In this document: positions 20,401 to 32,093 of the stretch, piece after piece
Numbering within the stretch: the first letter of the stretch is position 1
How the letters are laid out: every line of letters starts with the position of its first letter
NCBI GenBank assembly: GCA_002786065.1
Contig: NHNY01000030.1
Span: 264,297-328,296, forward strand
Source of the DNA: Microcyclospora pomicola
Lineage: Eukaryota > Ascomycota > Dothideomycetes > Capnodiales
Direction of reading: 5' to 3'
DNA length: 64,000 nt
Program-made: the position numbers and the translations under genes
The notes under the pieces: model-generated
The model's database searches: none
Seen by the model: the letters and a program-made list of their open reading frames with translations, nothing else
Told to the model about the DNA's origin: nothing

Positions 20401-21690
20401 CTAGGCCTTGTACTCCAAGCTGCTCAACGGCCACAAGACTTTCGTCCCTGCCCCCGCCATCCAATCTTCCGTGTTCAAGGGTGCGGGACGCGAGGTCATC
20501 GCGTCGATGTCGTTGGCGAGCTCGTGGCAATAAGCATCCAGTGGTAGGTCATTGACGTCTTGACCGAACGGATTTTCGAGTTCGTGCCCGATTTGCGCCA
20601 GGCCTAAGATCACATAACCAGCCAGCATGGTTCCTGGAATCGACACCCAGCCGAGCAAACGCACGAGTTGGACAGGCAGGACAAGCACGTATGCCCAAGT
20701 GATCTGCGCGATTGAAATGGAATATGCGATCGGCAAGGGGGTGTTGACGACTCGCTCGACGCCGACGAGCACTTCCCCCAACCCTGTCAGCAGAGTCATT
20801 GCTTGACCTTGATTACATCCGAGCGCAAGAGTTTTGTTCTGGAACACCGACTCGAAGTAGGCAGACAGATACGTGAGCACTTCTAGCGGAGTATTGCCGA
20901 GATTGTCTTTGGAGCCTTTGACCAGCCTGCGTGGGTTGGATACTGCGAATGAGAGCCCAAGATACTGCCCGATGGCTTTCCAACGAGACAAGTCCTGCTC
21001 CCGCAATTCCTCCTGATCGGCTTCATGCGCAAGCGTTTTCAAATGGCCAATCAATGGTTGCAGGTCGGGGTACTCCACAGAAGGTTCGAAGCGCAGACGA
21101 TGCTTGAGGGAGACCGCAAAAGCATTGAGGAGGTTCATTGCTGTAAGTTTGCCCAGGAGGTCTGATTTGCCGAGCTCCGCGGATTCATGATGGCGTTCCT
21201 GGACATGCACCCAGATGATGCGAGCCAGGTTGCGTGAGGTCAGAATGAGCTGTGACCAATACTTGCGACCTTCCGTGTAGCGTTCATAGGCGGTGGAAGA
21301 GCGGAAGGAGAGCGCCAGACCAACCACGAAACCAGTGACCGTCAGGAGTACGTTGCTGACACCGAGCGGGTAGACAAATTGGCAGATACACTGAATCATG
21401 GTTGACCAGATGGCCAGAAAGAATAACGGGAGTAACATCTTGGGCAGGACGCTGCCATGCATGCGGAGGAAGAATGGCCATTTGGAATGCCGGCTGAGGT
21501 CTCGTGGACCGGTGAAGTAGTCCTCGAGATCCACAGACTTCCGCATCGAAATGTGGTACATAGGTGGGAAATGTGTATGGTTCGCATTGCTATGTCTCCG
21601 CGCAGGTGGAGGATTGGACGACGGAGCCATGGAAAGCGTGATGATGACGGTCGGCAGCCACGTTATGAGCCAGTCCCTGTGTTTGCGCAT
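20401..21690 (-). CDS. Bestrophin-like/UPF0187 membrane channel protein
   Basis: Single exon, up to 429 residues. UPF0187/bestrophin proteins form anion channels; location here is not evident. The family core begins with an aromatic/basic segment (SKWPFFLRMHGSVLPKML) and a first membrane helix (LLPLFFLAIWSTMIQCICQF). A second helix carries VTGFVVGLALSFRSSTAYER, followed by YTEGRKYWSQL, the usual FR-s-aYeR-eGR signature. C-terminal helices include ISIAQITWAYVLVLPVQLVR and IPGTMLAGYVILGLAQIGHE. After the last helix comes ENPFGQDVNDLPLD, the conserved acidic ENPFG-D element. The start could be 21690 or, more simply, 21630 (MAPSSNPPP), which has the better start context. Confidence 0.85.
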   Translation of the reverse strand: MRKHRDWLITWLPTVIITLSMAPSSNPPPARRHSNANHTHFPPMYHISMRKSVDLEDYFTGPRDLSRHSKWPFFLRMHGSVLPKMLLPLFFLAIWSTMIQCICQFVYPLGVSNVLLTVTGFVVGLALSFRSSTAYERYTEGRKYWSQLILTSRNLARIIWVHVQERHHESAELGKSDLLGKLTAMNLLNAFAVSLKHRLRFEPSVEYPDLQPLIGHLKTLAHEADQEELREQDLSRWKAIGQYLGLSFAVSNPRRLVKGSKDNLGNTPLEVLTYLSAYFESVFQNKTLALGCNQGQAMTLLTGLGEVLVGVERVVNTPLPIAYSISIAQITWAYVLVLPVQLVRLLGWVSIPGTMLAGYVILGLAQIGHELENPFGQDVNDLPLDAYCHELANDIDAMTSRPAPLNTEDWMAGAGTKVLWPLSSLEYKA

Positions 21691-23968
21691 GAAACATGCG
21701 AGAGAAGTGATGGCTGTAAGTGATGAAATGAGACTGGAACTGTTATTCGACGAATATGAATCCGATCAGCACAAGATGACATCGTATTGCTGATGCGCTA
21801 CCATTGTTGGTGTTGAAAGGAACAAGCTGTTCATGCATAGGCAAGGACGATGTGGGAAAGGTGGTAGAAGGCATAGACGTACTAACCTCTGCTCGTTTGG
21901 CTGAATACTTACGGTATTATTTGCGCACCAGTCACGCCCATAGTAGGAGCATAGTCTGATCAGATGGGACTACGAACCGCATTGCAGCATCTCAGGTATG
22001 TACGTGTTCATGTAGATACTGCATACACATGCTCCCTGGAGATGTGGTCGAGCGATCCGCAGTCTTGTACGTCTCATCGGTGGAAAGGAGGAGACTCTGC
22101 ACAATGGCGCTGCACAGCATATCGCCTACTCAGAGCCGACGAATCGAAATTGCAACTCGCCATGCCTGAACATGGGCTGTGTACTAGCATTGTACTTGCG
22201 GCTCTGGCAGGGTTACGATTTGATTGCGAAACACGAATTCAGGCTGGCCAGCTTCTTTTCATGGCTGAGATGCACAAAGTAACGAAGCTCTTGAAATGCG
22301 GTCCGCGATCTTCGATGATTGCGAATTCAATTGGAAACCGTGTGAGTGGCGCTGTGATGTTAGCAGCGGCGGAAAGGAGTTGACGAGGTTTTTGGTCCGG
22401 CAGACATACAAACTTGCGGGGTTCACAGTCAACGACCTTACAAGCAACTCGCCTTGATTCCATCCCGATGATGACTTGGAACGTCAAGACCGCATCGTGT
22501 CTGTCTCCGGTGGTCTGTCATGTTACTATCATGTATCATTCAAGGGGAGAATGTTTGGAGCACGGTGAGAAGACTGGAGATGGCGTGGTAAGGAACGCTG
22601 CTTCAAGCCTGGCCACTACTGTAGTCCACTAGTCCAGCAACGATGATCAATACTCGTTCAGCCATCGGTCGACCACTAACAGGAAGAGAAACGTGCGGGG
22701 CAAGAGTATTATATCATGTAAAAGTTGACACTAAGTCGCAGTCTGTTCAGACTCGGATCACGGGAACCCGCACACATGATGTAATGAAAATGACTCGTGA
22801 AAGGGGAACTCTGAGACGTTTGCGTTTCGGCACGGTCACTAGATTCCCGGACGTTTGCTCGTTCAAGCATGACCTCGTTGTTCTGTCGTCTATGGTCTGC
22901 CTGATCACACGATCGACACGGCGAAACCTTGTCTTTGTGAGCAATTCTGTTCTAATAATGGGTATGCTGATATCAGGAATGAGTGCAATTGCGTTGGGAA
23001 AGAACATACAAGGCTTGAATGATCTTCGGACAAAACCAGCGAAGCCTCGATCGGTGAACACCCGTAGTTGACCGAGTCACGATGATGTTGGAGGCTTGGA
23101 GCGCAGTGCACTCAGGGGCCTCCTCCCTCGCCACATCGGGTGACCGCACTGCCGAGCGACGCCGCATCGAGTCGGTCAAGCAGGGGAATCGCACGAAATC
23201 GATCAGCCGGGAGCTCGTCCGATGCCCCAAAAAGACAAAGCAGGAGATTGACGCGGCGCTACGGGTTCGGCCCGTGTAACAGCCTCACAGCCTTCAACCC
23301 AAATCGGACATGATCAGACAGTTGCAACAATCATTTTCAGAATGCTCGTCCAGTAGCCGCATCGCTTGGTCAACAAATCTCCCACTTCCCCTGTATACGA
23401 TCGTGTCTAACCACGGGGCGGCCAGCAATGCTATTCGACCACGAAATCACTGTCCCGATCATCGACACCGTCACAAGGCCTCCGCCCTGCCGTTCGCTTA
23501 GCATCTCGAGGCTTACTGCTAGTCTGGTGCCGATCTTTCTCGACGAACATACGCCTTGCATGCCGACTTGTATACACACTTAATCTCCCAATGTTCAGAT
23601 ATCAGCGATATCGACGCGCAACTCAGCAAGAGCGGTTGTCCTGGGTCGCAACGTAGTCCCAAGCAGGACGGCATCTTGGCCTTCAACACGCAGATTTGGA
23701 CAATGTCACAATGGTCAAGGGCGCAAAACAAGCGCTGACAGAGATTTAGGTTCGACCGGCGCTGAAGATCTCAATCACTCGATCATCACTTCGGACACTA
23801 CCGACGCACCAGCTGTAGCTTACTTTGGTGTTCGCAGACCAGAGGGACATCCTTGCCCATGCTCTCGTGGTCCAACGGCATCCAGTTCGACGTGTTGGCG
23901 CGAAGCCCAGCAGTCGACTGAAGCCCGAGTCGCTCGTACGGGGTAGCGTGGACCAAACCGCATAATCA
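21691..23968. other. Long intergenic region, divergent
   Basis: About 2.3 kb lie between the bestrophin-like gene (minus) and the secreted-protein gene (plus). Open frames of 60-142 codons occur on both strands (for example 22643-23071, plus). None has family motifs, good codon flavour or supporting splice sites. No tRNA or ordered repeat was found by eye. A lineage-specific gene or non-coding RNA cannot be excluded. Confidence 0.4.
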
Positions 23969-24149
23969 CATATATTCCTCCTCCAGGCCCAGTCCCTTTC
24001 GTTTCTCTTTCTTCTCCGTTCTCTACCAACTGAAATCTCTCTATTTCAACCACACTCATTTGTGCAAACGTTATCTACATTTCAACTTCGATCAATTCCA
24101 GTCCCTTTTCAAACCACACCTCAATCATCTCTCCAACCCTACAACAAAA
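23969..24149 (+). promoter_or_regulatory. Core promoter and CT-rich leader of the secreted-protein gene
   Basis: TATATT at 23971-23976 is followed by a strongly pyrimidine-rich stretch (23977-24040) and an A/C-rich leader ending ACAACAAAAATG. TATA-like box, CT block and an A-rich start context are the usual marks of highly expressed genes in filamentous ascomycetes. The exact transcription start is not visible. Confidence 0.5.
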
Positions 24150-24872
24150 ATGCGTTTCTCTACCATCTTCGCTGTTATCGCTTCGGCGCTCATCTCCACC
24201 TCTGTGGCTCTCCCCATCGCCGGCGGCTCATCTGAGCCCACCGATGCTGCTGGCAGCTTGACCGCCATCGGTTCTGCTGTGGGGTCAACCCTCGGCAGTG
24301 AGTTTTCACCACTCATGCTCTCTTGCTGGATACTAATGACTGTTCCATAGGCGCGGACGGGAATGCCAATGGATCAGATGACGCGGACATCGTCGGCTCG
24401 ACGCTGGGCTCAGTGACCGACAACTCCGGGAATGCAGTGGGGAGTGCGACCGGCAAGTCAAGATCAGCGACCGCCTCTTGACAGCTTAGCATACTAACGT
24501 CGTTGCGACAGGCGATAACGGGGATAATGACACTGGAAACTCGGGCTCGATCGGTTCGTTTCCACTTTCTCCACTCCAGGCTGCACATGCTTACAGTTTT
24601 GTAGGTGACGGAAACTCCGCTGGTGATGGTAGCGCGGACAACAACGGAGGAAACGGATCAAACGACGGATCTGGAAACTCTGTGACTGTGAGTACTCTCT
24701 CGTTCATCAACTTCCGCCCATGATTCTGGTTTGTCGGTCGCGACAAAGGAGAAAGACTACATTCTGACGTCCTCTGCCGATTCCGATCACTGTCGATCCC
24801 ACCGTTAACCTGTAGACGCTTCAATAGACCACCCTGCTCAGCGCCACGTCCTCCGCTTCCAAGGACTACTAG
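24150..24872 (+). CDS. Small secreted Gly/Asn/Asp-rich protein
   Basis: Five exons (24150-24297, 24351-24452, 24512-24553, 24605-24687, 24828-24872) give 139 residues. The signal peptide is MRFSTIFAVIASALISTSVA, followed by LPIAGGSSEP. The mature chain repeats related words: AIGSAVGSTLGSADGNANGS, VGSTLGSVTDNSGNAVGS, GDNGDNDTGNSGSIGDGNSA. It ends TLLSATSSASKDY. No cysteine is present. Introns 1-3 are phase 1, so each internal repeat exon begins and ends within a Gly/Ser codon. Intron 2 (24453-24511) starts GCAAGT rather than GT and has a perfect TACTAAC (24492-24498). Intron 1 carries TACTAAT. I do not recognise a family; a cell-wall or extracellular protein is likely from leader and composition. 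The last intron (140 nt) is the least certain. Confidence 0.7.
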
Positions 24873-26024
24873 ACGACTCCCATGATCCGATCATCACCAA
24901 GACTTTGTATCTGGGGATCAAAGCAAAGCGCGGCCATCCCCAGCGGCTGCAATACTGCGATATGAACGACCTCAAAGCAAGTGGTGAAATGTTCGGGAGA
25001 CCAGAGTTGTGTTATCTTGCGGCGTCCGGTTCTCAGAGATGATGCCGGCGTCAGACATTGAGATCCTTGATCATATCTTCCGCATAGTCCTATGGACCAT
25101 GCAATAATCCACGTATACATTTTGTTCGCGCCTGCCAATCTGATTCTTTCTCTTCGATTATACTCATCGTACTATTGCCCCAGACTCAACTTCGCTCGAT
25201 ATATCGTGCCTGGAGACCTTGGCCTAGAAACAAGACTCCGCAATGCTATGTTGTACACTCGATCTTCATCTTCAAGCATACCGGGGACTGTATCCATGGG
25301 AGTTAGCATGTCATAGCTGTCCAAAGTCCTGACGTATACGTATGAGGCGTCGCCAACGATGGTACTCAAAGTCGGCGCTGCGGGAACACAGCCATGGTAA
25401 AGCATAGCAAGAGTGGACCTTTCCCGCGAAAGAGTTTGGGGACTAGCAGACTGATCTCACATGTGGTTCACACGTCTGGCAGGTCCACAACAAGACGAGA
25501 GTCAGCCGGAAGAAGCACGCAGAAAGCAGATCAAGGCAACCATCCTGTAGAGCCATTGCGCGCGGATCTACGTCTCCACTCTCTGGCAAGAATCTCGTAC
25601 GTCGTCGTGGTCACTACTGTCAAATACTATTATGATCATAAGGGGAGTGCACGGAGCGAGATCGGCAGACGAGGATGACAGCTGTCGGTCGGTGTACAGG
25701 TTCGTCGCTTTGATGTGCGGTCATGTTCGGTCGCATGGCCTATTCCCTGCGAATCTCCTCTGTGGACTCTTGTACTGTACGGCCACATATGTCTGCACGG
25801 GAGTGCTGTGTAAGATGCCCCCAAGCGTCAGGAATTGCACAAGTCTTGGTCGAGACAATCCTACGCTGCTCATAGATCTGAAGGTGCTTGACTACATGGA
25901 TGACGCCCTACTTTTGTGCTGGGGAGGGATCAGCTTGGGTAGGCTACCGCTGTACGACGTATCAACTCTCGATTTCCTCGATCAAATCGCCTCCTTGTCC
26001 CAGTGGGATCTCGCTGCCGATTCA
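24873..26024. other. Intergenic, convergent 3' regions
   Basis: The gap lies between the secreted-protein gene and the 5-phosphatase gene. An open frame at 25632-26072 (plus, 146 codons) runs antisense into the last exon of the phosphatase gene and shows no motif. I regard it as chance. Nothing else is recognised. Confidence 0.45.
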
Positions 26025-29000
26025 TTATTTACTCGTCAGCGCCGCCATGGCTTCTTTCGCAGGCATGCCTAATACATCGATGAGATAGGATAGTCTGCAC
26101 GGACGAGGTCAGCAGGCTTAATTGATGGTCGGGCATGATGTGCAGTAGTGAGGCACGACTTACTGAACATCCCGAGCCACTTTAGCCCTCGCAATCTCAA
26201 ACTCCTCAACACAGGTCTGCCACACATGTCTCCTACTCTCCGGGTCAACTGTCTTGACTCGCAACCGTAGTCGACCAGAAACTGGCCGATGGTCGCTCAC
26301 GCGCACTTCCCATCGTCGATACGTCTCATCCTCCATCTTGATCTTTCCCAGGCCGCGATACAAGATGCGATCGCACCAAGCCGGCGCTCGACGTTTCTCG
26401 CTGGAGTCATATTCATCGGAGTGTACGTTGTATTTGTACGTCGGCGCAAATGTTATTGGCGATTCCGTGAAAGCTCGCAAGCGAAATCCAGGGTTCTTCT
26501 TTCTGCTCAGCAAGAGCTGATCTCGCTCCAACAGACGAGAAAGATTATTCGATGCGACATGTTTCACCACAGTATCACGTCCCATGGTGTCGATGCGGTA
26601 ATTTAGATCACCATTGAGTATGCAGATCTCATGATCGAGGATCATGCTTCCAGTCCCACCTCCCGTGAAGACGTCGCTGTGTTGCGCATGATCTCTGGGG
26701 TCAAGCGGATAAGCGGGAAGCGCTTCAGCTTCGAGAATGGCAGCGACATCGTTGTTGCGGTTGATCGTCTGAGTTTGCCCTGCCGCAAGATGGCAGTTGA
26801 CGAAACAAAGACTACTGTCGTCGAGCACCATCCGCACCACTAGAGCGCCTTTATTTCCATGGAGACCGCCCATTCCTCGCTTCACTTCCGCATTGTGCAC
26901 ATGCTTGATATGACTTCGCTCGGACGACCTAACAAAGATGCAGGTGAAAAGGCCGACCATGCTAGCAGTGTGCAGTAACGTAAAATCATCATTCGGCCCA
27001 GTAAAGTCATCAACGCATTTGGTAAGGTGATCACGCCAGACGCGATACTGGTGCGACATGTGCTCCGGCTCCCCAGGGTCTTTCTTCTTGCTTTTGAAGA
27101 ACGACTTGGCGGTGACCTTTTTGTCTTCGAGGTCCACTAGTTCTTGAAAACCGAAGACCAGTATGTCTGCTGGCTGACCAGTGTTCAAGTATTCATACAG
27201 GAAGTTGGAATCATCCATACTTGACTGCAGGTAATGTGGTTTGGAAGCCCCAGCATTCCACGTAAGAACAGCTACACTCAACTCTCGGAACCTACAAAAC
27301 TCAGAGTCGTGTGCTAACATGCGTGCATTCAACCAGTCTTCCTCGAGTAGGCCGTCCCATAGACGTATCATGTTGTCTGTACCCAGCGAGACGACCTGTA
27401 ACCTATCCAGCTTCCACAGTGTCGAAGAGTCTGCAGATACGCCGCAGATCTGCTTGTCGTGTGCTTGCCAGTCTTTTCTCACGGTCCAGGGTGTTGTCGA
27501 CGTATCGTAAACATAAATCATGCCCGTACTATACCCTGCCCAGATATAGGCTCCAACCCCAGTAAGGGTGCTGATCTTGTAAAGACTGACATTGACGACC
27601 GACACGCAGTGAAAATCATGCCGGTTGTAGATTGATATCTTGCCGTCTAGATGCCCGAAATAAACAAGGTCAGGCTTACTACTGAGGGTAGTCGCTGTTG
27701 TGATATCTCCGGTGCCAGGCTGTGCGAGAGGAGCACGTAGTACTTGAAACTCCGAATCCGATCGCGCGCCTGGCTGGAATACCCGTACTTCTTTGCCGTA
27801 AGTGATCCAGATATGTTTTCCACAAGCAATGGCGAATGAGATACCTTTCGGCACTCGGAACGCCATGGACTGCGAATCGAGGCTCGGCATCCCCTTGTGA
27901 TCAGGCTTCCAGACATTTAGATCTCCTCCATCGTCCAACGTCCATAGTTCAGAAGAGTGGCGAAACATCCGAATGATCTCTTTTCGTGTATGCGCACCGG
28001 CCCGAGTTTTGATCAATGCTTGACTAGGTACATCAATTTCATGAATATCACCAGCACTGGTCCCCAGCCAGATTCGTTTCCCCTCATCCTCAAGCACTGA
28101 GGTCGGTTTGAAAACAAGTGAGGTGACCCTCGTACCTTCATGATGAGTGAAGTTAAGAAGCTGTGCACCAGTCCGTGAATTCCAGACTTTTGTTATGTGG
28201 CCTGTGGTACAGACGTACTCTCCACACGTAGCTATCAGCCTAGTGTCATATTCTGTAGTGAAGTGGTGGGGTCGCGTCGGGTATTGTGGTGGTCGTCGAC
28301 TGGTTTGCGACATATCAGGAAAGTCGGAAGTGTTGATCGGTGTATCGGTGGCGGCAGCGAGTGGTGCTGCATCGCTGACCTCTCTAGACACAGTATCGGT
28401 CTGGACCTGAGATTGACCAGAGCTTATTGCACTCGCACCCGGTCTCCTATCTAACGATCGACGAGGCGCAGGAATTCCAGGTGCTACCTTGAGTGAAGAG
28501 TTGCGTGCGAAGCCTTGTCCTAAAGCTGATGTCTGTGTAAGCTTTGGTGCAGCACTACGAATGGAAGCGGAGTGCTCGGCCAGTGTAGTCGTCCTCCTGA
28601 GATCGCCACTTCGTTCGCGACCAGTAATCAAGACTTCTTTCTCGGGGGTGAACTTTTCTGGGCTGCGCCTTCGAGGACTGATACGACCCTTTGGTGGACT
28701 GCGGCGACCAAGACGCAGTTGAAGCTCGGGACGTGCTGGCAGACGAGGGCGATCTTCTAGCTCGTCACTTGCGCTTCCCGTCTGATCTAGAAGGACCACA
28801 TTAGGCCGGACATGGTTACTTTGTGCGGTCCATTCCATCATCCTGCCCTGACGCATTGCAGCAGGATAAGATGGTCCTTGAAAGAGATTTTCTGTATAAG
28901 ACAGTGGTTCGACGATGGACGCATTGGATCCTGTACGAGTTTTGTCTACATAAGATACATCAGAGTCCGCACGATGCCGGTCCTGATGAGTTGGAGATGC

Positions 29001-29852
29001 AGCAGAATCGCTCCGCAGTCTTTCCACCCACGATGCATCTGATTCATTCCGTGGCCGCTGCACAGCCTGATCGTTCGGCGCTTCAGGCGAGTTCCTACGA
29101 CTGCCCGGAGGCGTGCTAAATGGCGAGATGCTATGATCAGTCAACTCAGCACGACTCGGTGCAGGCGCGGCCAGTCCGACTGGTGAATGTGAGAGCATGA
29201 CAGGCTTGGGTGCTATCTTTGGCTTCGCCGCTCGGTTCACTAACGGGGGTCCGTTGTTTGTGGTTCCTGTAGTCTTCATCTCGTGCTTGAAAGGATCATT
29301 GTGATCAGGGTTGAACATTCCGCTCCTGGCAGACACCAGCATTGGCCTCCCCGGCTCAAGTGTTGGCATTGCTGATCTGCTCGGTGTTCGAGCATGAGCG
29401 CTACTTGGCGACCCTAGTGTACTCGGTGTGTGCGCATTGAGAATGCCATTGTGCCAGTCCAGCGACGTTCCCAATCTGACAGAGCGCGGTGAGTCTATGG
29501 TCACAATCGGCGGTAACCCCCTTTCTACAGGCGGCCCGAAGGATATCATGGACTGTGGTCGTGACCTTCGAGGGCTTGAATGTGTTTGGCTTGGACCTCT
29601 CAGGGTTGATTCTGTGAGATCTCGTGGATCAGTGGCGCTATCATGCGCTGGATCACCTCCAGATGTTCGTGGCCTCTGCGTGTTACCCGGTTGACGCGCT
29701 TCCAATAGTTCTCGTGGGACCATCTGCGGTCCGAATGATGGTTGACCAGCAGGGCTCTCCTTATGAAGGTTTTCGAACTTGGATCGCAGTGACGACACTG
29801 GCTTGATTGAAGAGGCATCCAGTCCATCCTGGTCCCGTGCGTGTATGTCCAT
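26025..29852 (-). CDS. WD40-repeat inositol-polyphosphate 5-phosphatase
   Basis: Two exons, 29852-26164 and 26094-26025, give 1252 residues. The enzyme removes the 5-phosphate from phosphoinositides and/or soluble inositol phosphates in the cytosol or at membranes. Residues 1-~520 are Ser/Arg/Pro-rich and probably disordered. Residues ~530-830 form WD40-like repeats (TGHITKVWNSRTGAQLLNF; GTDNMIRLWDGLLEEDW). Residues ~860-1195 are the IPPc catalytic domain. Its motifs are LSVAVLTWNAGAS, ILVFGFQELVDLEDKK, GGLHGNKGALVVRMVL, FVNCHLAAGQ, ILNGDLNYRID, APAWCDRILYRG and SDHRPVSGRLRL. The 69-nt last intron (GTAAGT, TGCTGACC, GTGCAG) joins a final exon encoding LSYLIDVLGMPAKEAMAAL. Unspliced mRNA would stop at the donor (CAG TAA) after residue 1230. 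The final exon rests on frame and splice consensus. Confidence 0.88.
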
Positions 29853-30639
29853 GGCGGCTGATACGCAGGGTCACTGAGTGTGACCGATCTTTCATGCAGG
29901 TTTCTGCACATCGACAGTGCAGTAAGTGTCGTCGACCTCCAGCGGACGCCTTTCACAGTCCGAATATAGTTGTCTGATGCTGCTGAATAGTTACGACACC
30001 AATCATGTCATAGAAGAAGTGCGCTTTGGCCCTTCCATGTTCTCTTTGTTCTGCCTCAGCACTTTCTGCACTCATGCAGATTTCATGGTATCGTCTTCTC
30101 TTTTATGGATAGCCATTCAATGTCCGATCTTCGCGCTCGTCGACGTGCGCAAGGTGATCTCCTCGATCTCGGTAAGTCGCAGAGGCAATCGGAGGGCGAG
30201 GTACGTTGGCAGCTCATACGTTAAGGCCGTCCAATATGACAAGTAGGAGTGATCGGAGTCGGGTTGATAGTGAATTGTTGCATTGTCATTCTCTGTTGCA
30301 GGTCGTGCTAGCAAAACGTGGAATGATGTTTCATGGTGCCTCAAATAGACCAGAATTGTTTGATCAGATGCAGGGCTCTGCTTGCGCGGCCCCACATTCT
30401 TTATTGTCTCGAAATGTTGACTCGGACAGAGCTTCAAGTGTGCATAAGGTACCGCTGCATGTTCCTGGTAGAAGTCTTTTGACCACCTGCACCTTTCTGC
30501 ACTCCAACTCGGCCAAGATCGCATCGACACGAGCATTTCACCATACTATCCCAACTCTCGCGGTGATTGATCGTTTCTGGCGCAAGCAGTGTACAATACT
30601 AGCGGAAAGCACAGGCCGTTCGCACAACACACGACCGCT
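29853..30639. other. Intergenic, divergent promoter region
   Basis: The region lies between the 5-phosphatase gene (minus) and the CHY zinc-finger gene (plus). An open frame at 30206-30760 (plus, 184 codons) overlaps the CHY gene in another frame and is not credible. I see no named motif. Confidence 0.45.
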
Positions 30640-31064
30640 ATGTGGTAATGAAGGCACCATCCTCAGACCATCGGTAGCACCACGACTGATTCCCATCCAG
30701 CAAACATATCCTCAACGCACAGGTTTCGATCCGCTCGCCTTGCTGCCGGCAGTGGTTTGACTGCGCGCAATGCCACGCAGAGTCGCAGACCCACGATCTC
30801 AAGCAGACCTTAGAGATGGTCTTCGCATGCAAGAAGTGCAAGAAGTGCTTCCGAAAAGATATGCAGGAGTTTGAAGACTCGGATGAATACTGTCCCCACT
30901 GTGACAATCACTTCCTGCTCGAGGCGAAGACTCCTCAAGCGAGATTAGAGATCGAAGGTGATGACGTGCGGAAAGACGCGAGGATGTTGAAGGACGAGCG
31001 CGTAAGGGCCAAGGAGGAGCTGAACATTTGGGAAGACGAAGGAGAGGCTGCTCGACTGGGATAA
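30640..31064 (+). CDS. CHY-type zinc-finger protein
   Basis: Two exons, 30640-30644 and 30701-31064, give 122 residues. The first coding exon is only ATGTG; the 56-nt intron (GTAATG...ATCCAG, branch CTGAT) completes the Cys2 codon and joins MCKHILNAQVSIRSPCC. Zinc ligands follow in order: CKH, PCCRQWFDCAQCHAE, FACKKCKKCFRKD and DEYCPHCDNHFLLEAKTP. This is the CHY zinc-finger pattern (PF05495 family). Yeast Hot13, the best studied relative, acts in the mitochondrial intermembrane space on small Tim proteins, but this protein's role is not shown. The tail is Arg/Glu-rich (DERVRAKEELNIWEDEG). The 5-nt exon is inferred: the frame upstream stops at 30687-30689 and the zinc motif clearly continues back to 30701. 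Confidence 0.8.
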
Positions 31065-32093
31065 GAAATTCATCAATCATCGTGGCAGGCCCGAGTTTGG
31101 TCGAGTCATATTTGTGCTATGATGGCATCACTGCTGAAGATGAAGACTCGCAATCACCTGCGCAGGTCCAGACGAGTCGCCTGCCCGTCACTTGGAAGCC
31201 ACGAGTAGGCCGTGCGTTGCAGCCAGGGTCATGATACGGACTCTACAAGCAGCTGACTCAAGAATACCTTACTCTTAGGCATGGGTATTCAGCATTTGCA
31301 AATAATCAATGCCACTCCTGTTCAACGAAGTGTTGGCAGCGTCGCATTCTACTAAAGGTACTCTTACCTCTTACACAGTCGTGGAGCTTCACCTGACTCG
31401 CTAGTTGTGAGAACGCGCGATACACAGCGGTGTCCCGCCGGAATAGTCCACTCCTCAGCATAAGACATGAGATCTCTTGTTTGATACTCCTTGAAGCACT
31501 CGAACTGAGGAGTGTCTGACTTGAAACCCAGCAAGCTTTGTCCGGTGTCTAGCCGACGCGTTCTATCTTGTGCAGCACTTAGATGTGGAAGTAAGCGGCC
31601 GTACGAGACAAGACCGCGCAGCGTAGTTCTGTATGAAAGGGGCCATTTCGACTGGACACCACCCGTACATGTATGTAGATCGTGCTATGGCTAACGTGAG
31701 CTCTAGTGTTGGTCGATCCCGCCAATACAAGGGTGTACTTCTGGCAGTCATGAACACACGGTCCTTCTAGGTACATACCTATATGTAGGTATATAGTTCC
31801 TTGAGGCAGTACATACATACGATATGTGCACGTTAATTACATTGCTCAATGACTATTCGTAGGATCCACCCTGCTCCAAGCAGGAAAATGAAGCACTCAT
31901 CCCATGCAACATTGAAGTGTTGGCGACGTCATGGCAACCGAGCAGCCACATGCAACATCAACAACATTGGATTAGGTCCAACACTACACCAGCATCCTGG
32001 ACGCGAGCAAAGATGCTGATGTGTAAACGCTCGAGAAGGGCTATATAGGGAGTATTGCATTGTGCCTAGTCACCCATCTGCCATTACTTCACC
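31065..32093. other. Intergenic
   Basis: This gap of about 1 kb lies between the CHY gene and the PhoD-like gene, both plus. A TATATAGGG word at 32042-32050 lies 44 nt before the PhoD-like start and may be its TATA element. A run of alternating ATACAT/TATGTA words occurs at 31765-31825. No gene is seen. Confidence 0.45.

Noticed and set aside
22643-23071. 142-codon plus-strand frame in the long gap before the secreted-protein gene
   Set aside because: Rich in Arg/Thr/Val without pattern, with a long antisense frame of equal quality; looks like chance.
25632-26072. 146-codon plus-strand frame
   Set aside because: It runs antisense into the final exon of the 5-phosphatase gene and has no family resemblance.
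30206-30760. 184-codon plus-strand frame
   Set aside because: It overlaps the CHY zinc-finger coding sequence in a different frame, and the zinc-finger frame is clearly the real one.
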